Source of the DNA: Hyperoodon ampullatus
Lineage: Eukaryota; Chordata; Mammalia; Artiodactyla; Ziphiidae
Direction: 5' to 3'
Length of the DNA: 64,000 bases
NCBI GenBank assembly: GCA_949752795.1
Contig: CATKHW010000554.1
Location: forward strand, 62,001 to 126,000
Shown: positions 60,806 to 64,000 of the stretch, piece after piece
How positions within the stretch are numbered: position 1 is the first letter of the stretch
Layout: every line of letters begins with the position of its first letter
Translations under genes and position numbers: made by a program
The notes under the pieces: generated by a model
Database searches by the model: none
What the model saw: only the letters and a program-made list of their open reading frames with translations
What the model was told of the DNA's origin: nothing

Positions 60806-62542
60806 AAGAATTTCCCAGTTTTTTTGTTTTGTTTTTGAAATTCCTTTTTATAGTGGGTTTGAGCTGATTCTCGCTGCCATGTTTATGCCAGTCTAGACAC
60901 ACTTGATTCCCTACGGAGACATATCAATCTATAGGTTTTAAGATTCTTACTAGTCAGATATATTCCTCTGCAGGAAATATGGGGTTTTGAGTCCCTTTCA
61001 CTGAGGAAGGTGTAGGTCTTGTCTATTCCATAGTTGGTTTTAGGAACGGTACCTGTGCTTATATCAAACTCTGGTTTTATGCATCACCCCACCTCTCCTT
61101 CCCCCTTAAGCAGGCATAACAGTGTTTTCTAATTGTGAGACACTGTTCTCTTTCCTAACTCAGTTCAAGTGTAGCCATGTTTACAGGATCTTCATAAGTG
61201 ATATCTTATGAAAAGTTTCTTTTTCTGTGTGACTTATTTCACTTAGAATCATCGTACCTGAATCCACCCATTCTGCTGCTAGTGGTCTTATGACATTGAT
61301 TTCATGGCTGAGGGATATTCCATCGTACGTAAGTACCACAATTTTTTGAACCATTTTTATATTTCCTGGGATATTTAAGGTGTACCCAAGTTGAGGTCCT
61401 TGTAAGCAGTGCAGCCCTAAATTTTGGGGTGGCTCTGTCTTATTGATTTTCAGTTTTCCCAAGGTATATTCCCTAGACTGGAAGTACCCTTGGCTCTGTA
61501 GCTCTGTTCTTTACTTGTTTTAGGGAACACAATACACTCCTCCAGAGAGGCAGTTGGCCGTTTACATCCCGCCCATCAGCATAACAATGCTCCCTGTTCT
61601 CCAGGGCCTGTCTTGCCTTTCTGGTTTTTACACATTTTGTGGATGTCCCTTTTGACCGGTGTGAATTGATACTTCTTTGTAGTGCAGATTTGCATTGTCC
61701 GCTTGCTTGCTTGGCCAAAAAGGGCGTATGCGTTTTCTCCTGAATATATTCAGGAGAAAACGCATACGCCCTTTTTGGCCAAGTGCATCATTGTCGAAGT
61801 TGTGCCCCTCTTCCTGTGCTTTAAAGGCGATTCCAACGTACCTCTTGAAATCTGTTTCCTGCTATTCTGCCCCGCTTTCAAGGCCGCCTCGTTGCCTTCC
61901 CTAAACAGATTTTTGGACGATAGTTGTCCTTTATAACTCGGCCAGTTTGTGAATTGCTGTGCCCCTGAGCTCCATTTTTCAACTCGTTTTTGGTGAGCTG
62001 ACCGCAAGTCAAAAATTTTGGTTCAGGACCTATACTGGTTCCAGGTGGGTGGCTGAGACTTTGTTAATTCTTCTTCCTGGCTGGAAATTACAGTGATATG
62101 TGCCCGTTCAAAGGCCTAACAGCTACTCTCTCATTGGTTCTCCCTCTTCCCTTTCATCCTCTGCCAAATTGGCAACTTGTGCGAACCAGGAGGTTAAAGG
62201 GGCTGTCTCTCCAAGTTGGGAGGTTGATAGTAAAGCAGATGGAAAGTCAAACCGGAGCACCAGGAGAGGGACTATTCGTTGAGTTTCAGAAACCTTTCGT
62301 ATTCACAGTGTGTCCGTTCTCTAGGATTCCGGTACATGTTATAACTGTAGTAATATTCCCTTCAACCTGGAGAGTTGGGACCCATGGAATGGGTGACATG
62401 CATTATTGCTTTAAAGGGTCTGCATTTGCTCACCCAATCTCACCAATCCTCTCAGTCCCAAGTGTCCAGCCTTATGCAACCTCCAGCTGTCGTTGTAAAT
62501 AGGGTCATTCCAGGTTTCATCAGAGACGCTGAAGGAAATGTA
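60806..62542 (+). repeat. Satellite unit 36
   Basis: 1,737 bp. GATTCCCTACGGAG as in unit 29. Relic open at 61181-61462. The end carries GGATTCCGGTACATG and GTAAATAGGGTC. Confidence 0.95.
61710..61783. repeat. Palindrome, unit 36 (perfect)
   Basis: All 37 pairs match. Confidence 0.97.
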
Positions 62543-64000
62543 AAGAATTTCCCAGTTTTTTTGTTTTGTTTTTGAAATTCCTTTTTATAGTGGGTTTTAG
62601 CTGATTCTCGCTGCCATGTTTATGCCAGTCTAGACACACTTGATTCCCTACGGAAACATATCAATCCAAAGGTTTTAAGATTCTTACTAGTCAGATATAT
62701 TCCTCTGCGGGAAATATGGGGTTTTGAGTCCCTTTCACTGAGGAAGGTGTAGGTCTTGTCTATTCCATAGTTGGTTTTTGGAACGGTACCTGTACTTATA
62801 TCAAACTCTGGTTTTATGCATCACCCCACCTCTCCTTCCCCCTTAAGCAGGCATAAGAGTGTTTTCTAAATGTGAGACACTGTTCTCTTTCCTAACTCAG
62901 TTCAAGTGTAGCCATGTTTACAGGATCTTCATAAGTGATATCTTATGATAAGTTTCTTTTTCTCTGTGACTTATTTCACTTAGAATCATCGTACCTGAAT
63001 CCACCCATTTTGCTGCTACTGGTCTTATGACATTGATTTCATTGCTGAGGGATATTCCATCGTACGTAAGTACCACAATTTTTTGAACCATTTTTATATT
63101 TCCTGGGATATTTAAGGTGTACCCAAGTTGAGGTCCTTGTAAGCAGTGCAGCCCTAAATTTTGGGGTGGCTCTGTCTTATTGATTTTCAGTTTTCCCAAG
63201 GTATATACCCTAGACTGGAAGTGCCCTTGGCTCTGTAGCTCTGTTCTTTACTTGTTTTAGGGAACACAATGCACTCCTCCAGAGAGGAAGTTGGCAATTT
63301 ACATCCCGCCCATCAGCATAACAAGGCTCCCTGTTCTCCAGGGCCTGTCTTGCCTTTCTGGTTTTTACACATTTTGTGGATGTCCCTTTTGACCGGTGGG
63401 AAGTGATACTTCTTTGTAGTGCAGATTTGCATTGCCCGCTTGCTTGCTTGGCCAAAGTGGGCGTATGCGTTTTCTCCTGAATATATTCAGGAGAAAACGC
63501 ATACGCCCTTTTTGGCCAAGTGCATCATTGTCGAAGTTGTGCCCCTCTTCCTGTGCTTTAAAGGCGATTCCAACATACCTCTTGAAATCTGTTTCCTGCT
63601 CTTCTGCCTCGCTTTCAAGTCCACCTCGTTGCCTTCCCTCAACAGATTTTTGGACGATACTTGTCCTTTATTACTCAGCCAGTTTGTGAATTGCTGTGCC
63701 CCTGAGCTCCATTTTTCAACTCGTTTTTGGTGAGCTGACCGCAAGTCCAAAATTTTGGTTCAGGACCTATACTGGTTCCCGGTGGTTGGCTGAGACTTTG
63801 GTTAATTCTTCTTCCTGCCGAGAAGTTAGAGTGATATGTGCCCGACCAAATACCTAACAGCTACTCTCTCATTGGTTCTCCCTCTTCCCTTTCATCCTCT
63901 GCCAAATTGGAAACCTGTGTGAACCAGGAGGTTGAAGGGGCTGTCTCTCCAAGTTGGGAGATTGATAGTAAAGCAGATGGAAAGTCAAACCGGAGCACCA
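62543..64000 (+). repeat. Satellite unit 37 (cut by window end)
   Basis: 1,458 bp, ending inside the unassigned part, so the array continues to the right. Relic open at 62918-63199. GATTCCCTACGG and GTGTGAACCAGGAGGTTGAAG link it to units 29, 33 and 34. Confidence 0.95.
63447..63520. repeat. Palindrome, unit 37
   Basis: 74 bp with two mismatches near the left base (CCAAAGTGGG). Confidence 0.94.

Larger units (their letters stand above)
1..64000 (+). repeat. Tandem satellite array, ~1,738-bp monomer, 36 complete copies plus one partial
   Basis: The same ~1.74 kb sequence recurs head to tail across the entire window, always in one orientation. I aligned every copy on a T-rich tract that begins each unit. 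Units 1-36 cover 62,542 bp, a mean of 1,737 bp. Each unit holds, in order: the T-rich tract (about bases 11-40), an antisense L1 3' UTR (to about 376), an antisense L1 ORF2 relic (about 377-1,240) interrupted by a 74-bp palindrome (about 906-979), and about 500 bp of unassigned sequence (about 1,240-1,738). Length and L1 content match what I recall of the common cetacean satellite. The array position (centromeric, interstitial or terminal heterochromatin) cannot be read from the sequence. No unit is interrupted by a later insertion. Confidence 0.97.

Noticed and set aside
1..64000. CRISPR array or bacterial repeat system
   Set aside because: Repeat units are 1.7 kb with no short direct repeat and spacer pattern, and they contain mammalian L1 sequence.

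Overview
The whole 64 kb window is one uninterrupted tandem satellite array. I counted 36 complete head-to-tail monomers of about 1,738 bp (range 1,735-1,741, with one exception of 1,719) and a 37th cut off by the window end at 1,458 bp. All lie in the same orientation. There is no unique sequence, no functional protein gene, no rRNA or tRNA gene and no CRISPR array. The recurring reading frames of 60-179 codons are a by-product of one repeat being copied 37 times.

Organism: the array is from a eutherian mammal, and I infer a cetacean. Roughly the first 1,240 bp of each monomer reads as an old, diverged, antisense LINE-1 fragment: a T-rich tract (reversed poly-A tail), 3' UTR, then the C-terminal part of ORF2. 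The 3' UTR resembles the cetartiodactyl type. A ~1.74 kb L1-derived tandem repeat fits the published 'common cetacean satellite'. From memory, its unit is about 1.75 kb in most whales and about 1.58 kb in true dolphins, and an L1 origin has been published. If that is right, the source is a non-delphinid cetacean. The last ~500 bp of each monomer (about 1,240-1,738) I cannot assign to any family.

Layout: I set the monomer phase at the T-rich tract, which coincides with base 1. Units 1-4 (1-6949) are mixed monomers. Units 5-8 form a two-unit higher-order repeat (about 7.6-14.3 kb, period 3,477 bp). Unit 3 and units 10-11 share a distinctive subfamily, in which the single unit 3 corresponds to a pair. 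Units 12-16 are mixed; units 9, 14 and 15 share mosaic halves. Units 17-24 (about 27.6-40.6 kb) form a young three-unit higher-order repeat of 5,215 bp, present about 2.5 times with only about six substitutions seen between the first two copies. Units 25-37 are again mixed, with recurring subfamily markers.

Most striking element: in almost every monomer the L1-derived sequence is interrupted by a 74-bp palindrome with 37-bp arms and no spacer. It is perfect in 12 units, mildly mismatched in most others, eroded in units 3, 10 and 11, and has lost 20 bp across its centre in unit 24. In several units both arms carry matching changes. The array could be centromeric or other constitutive heterochromatin. 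I saw no CENP-B box by eye. Function beyond structure is inference.
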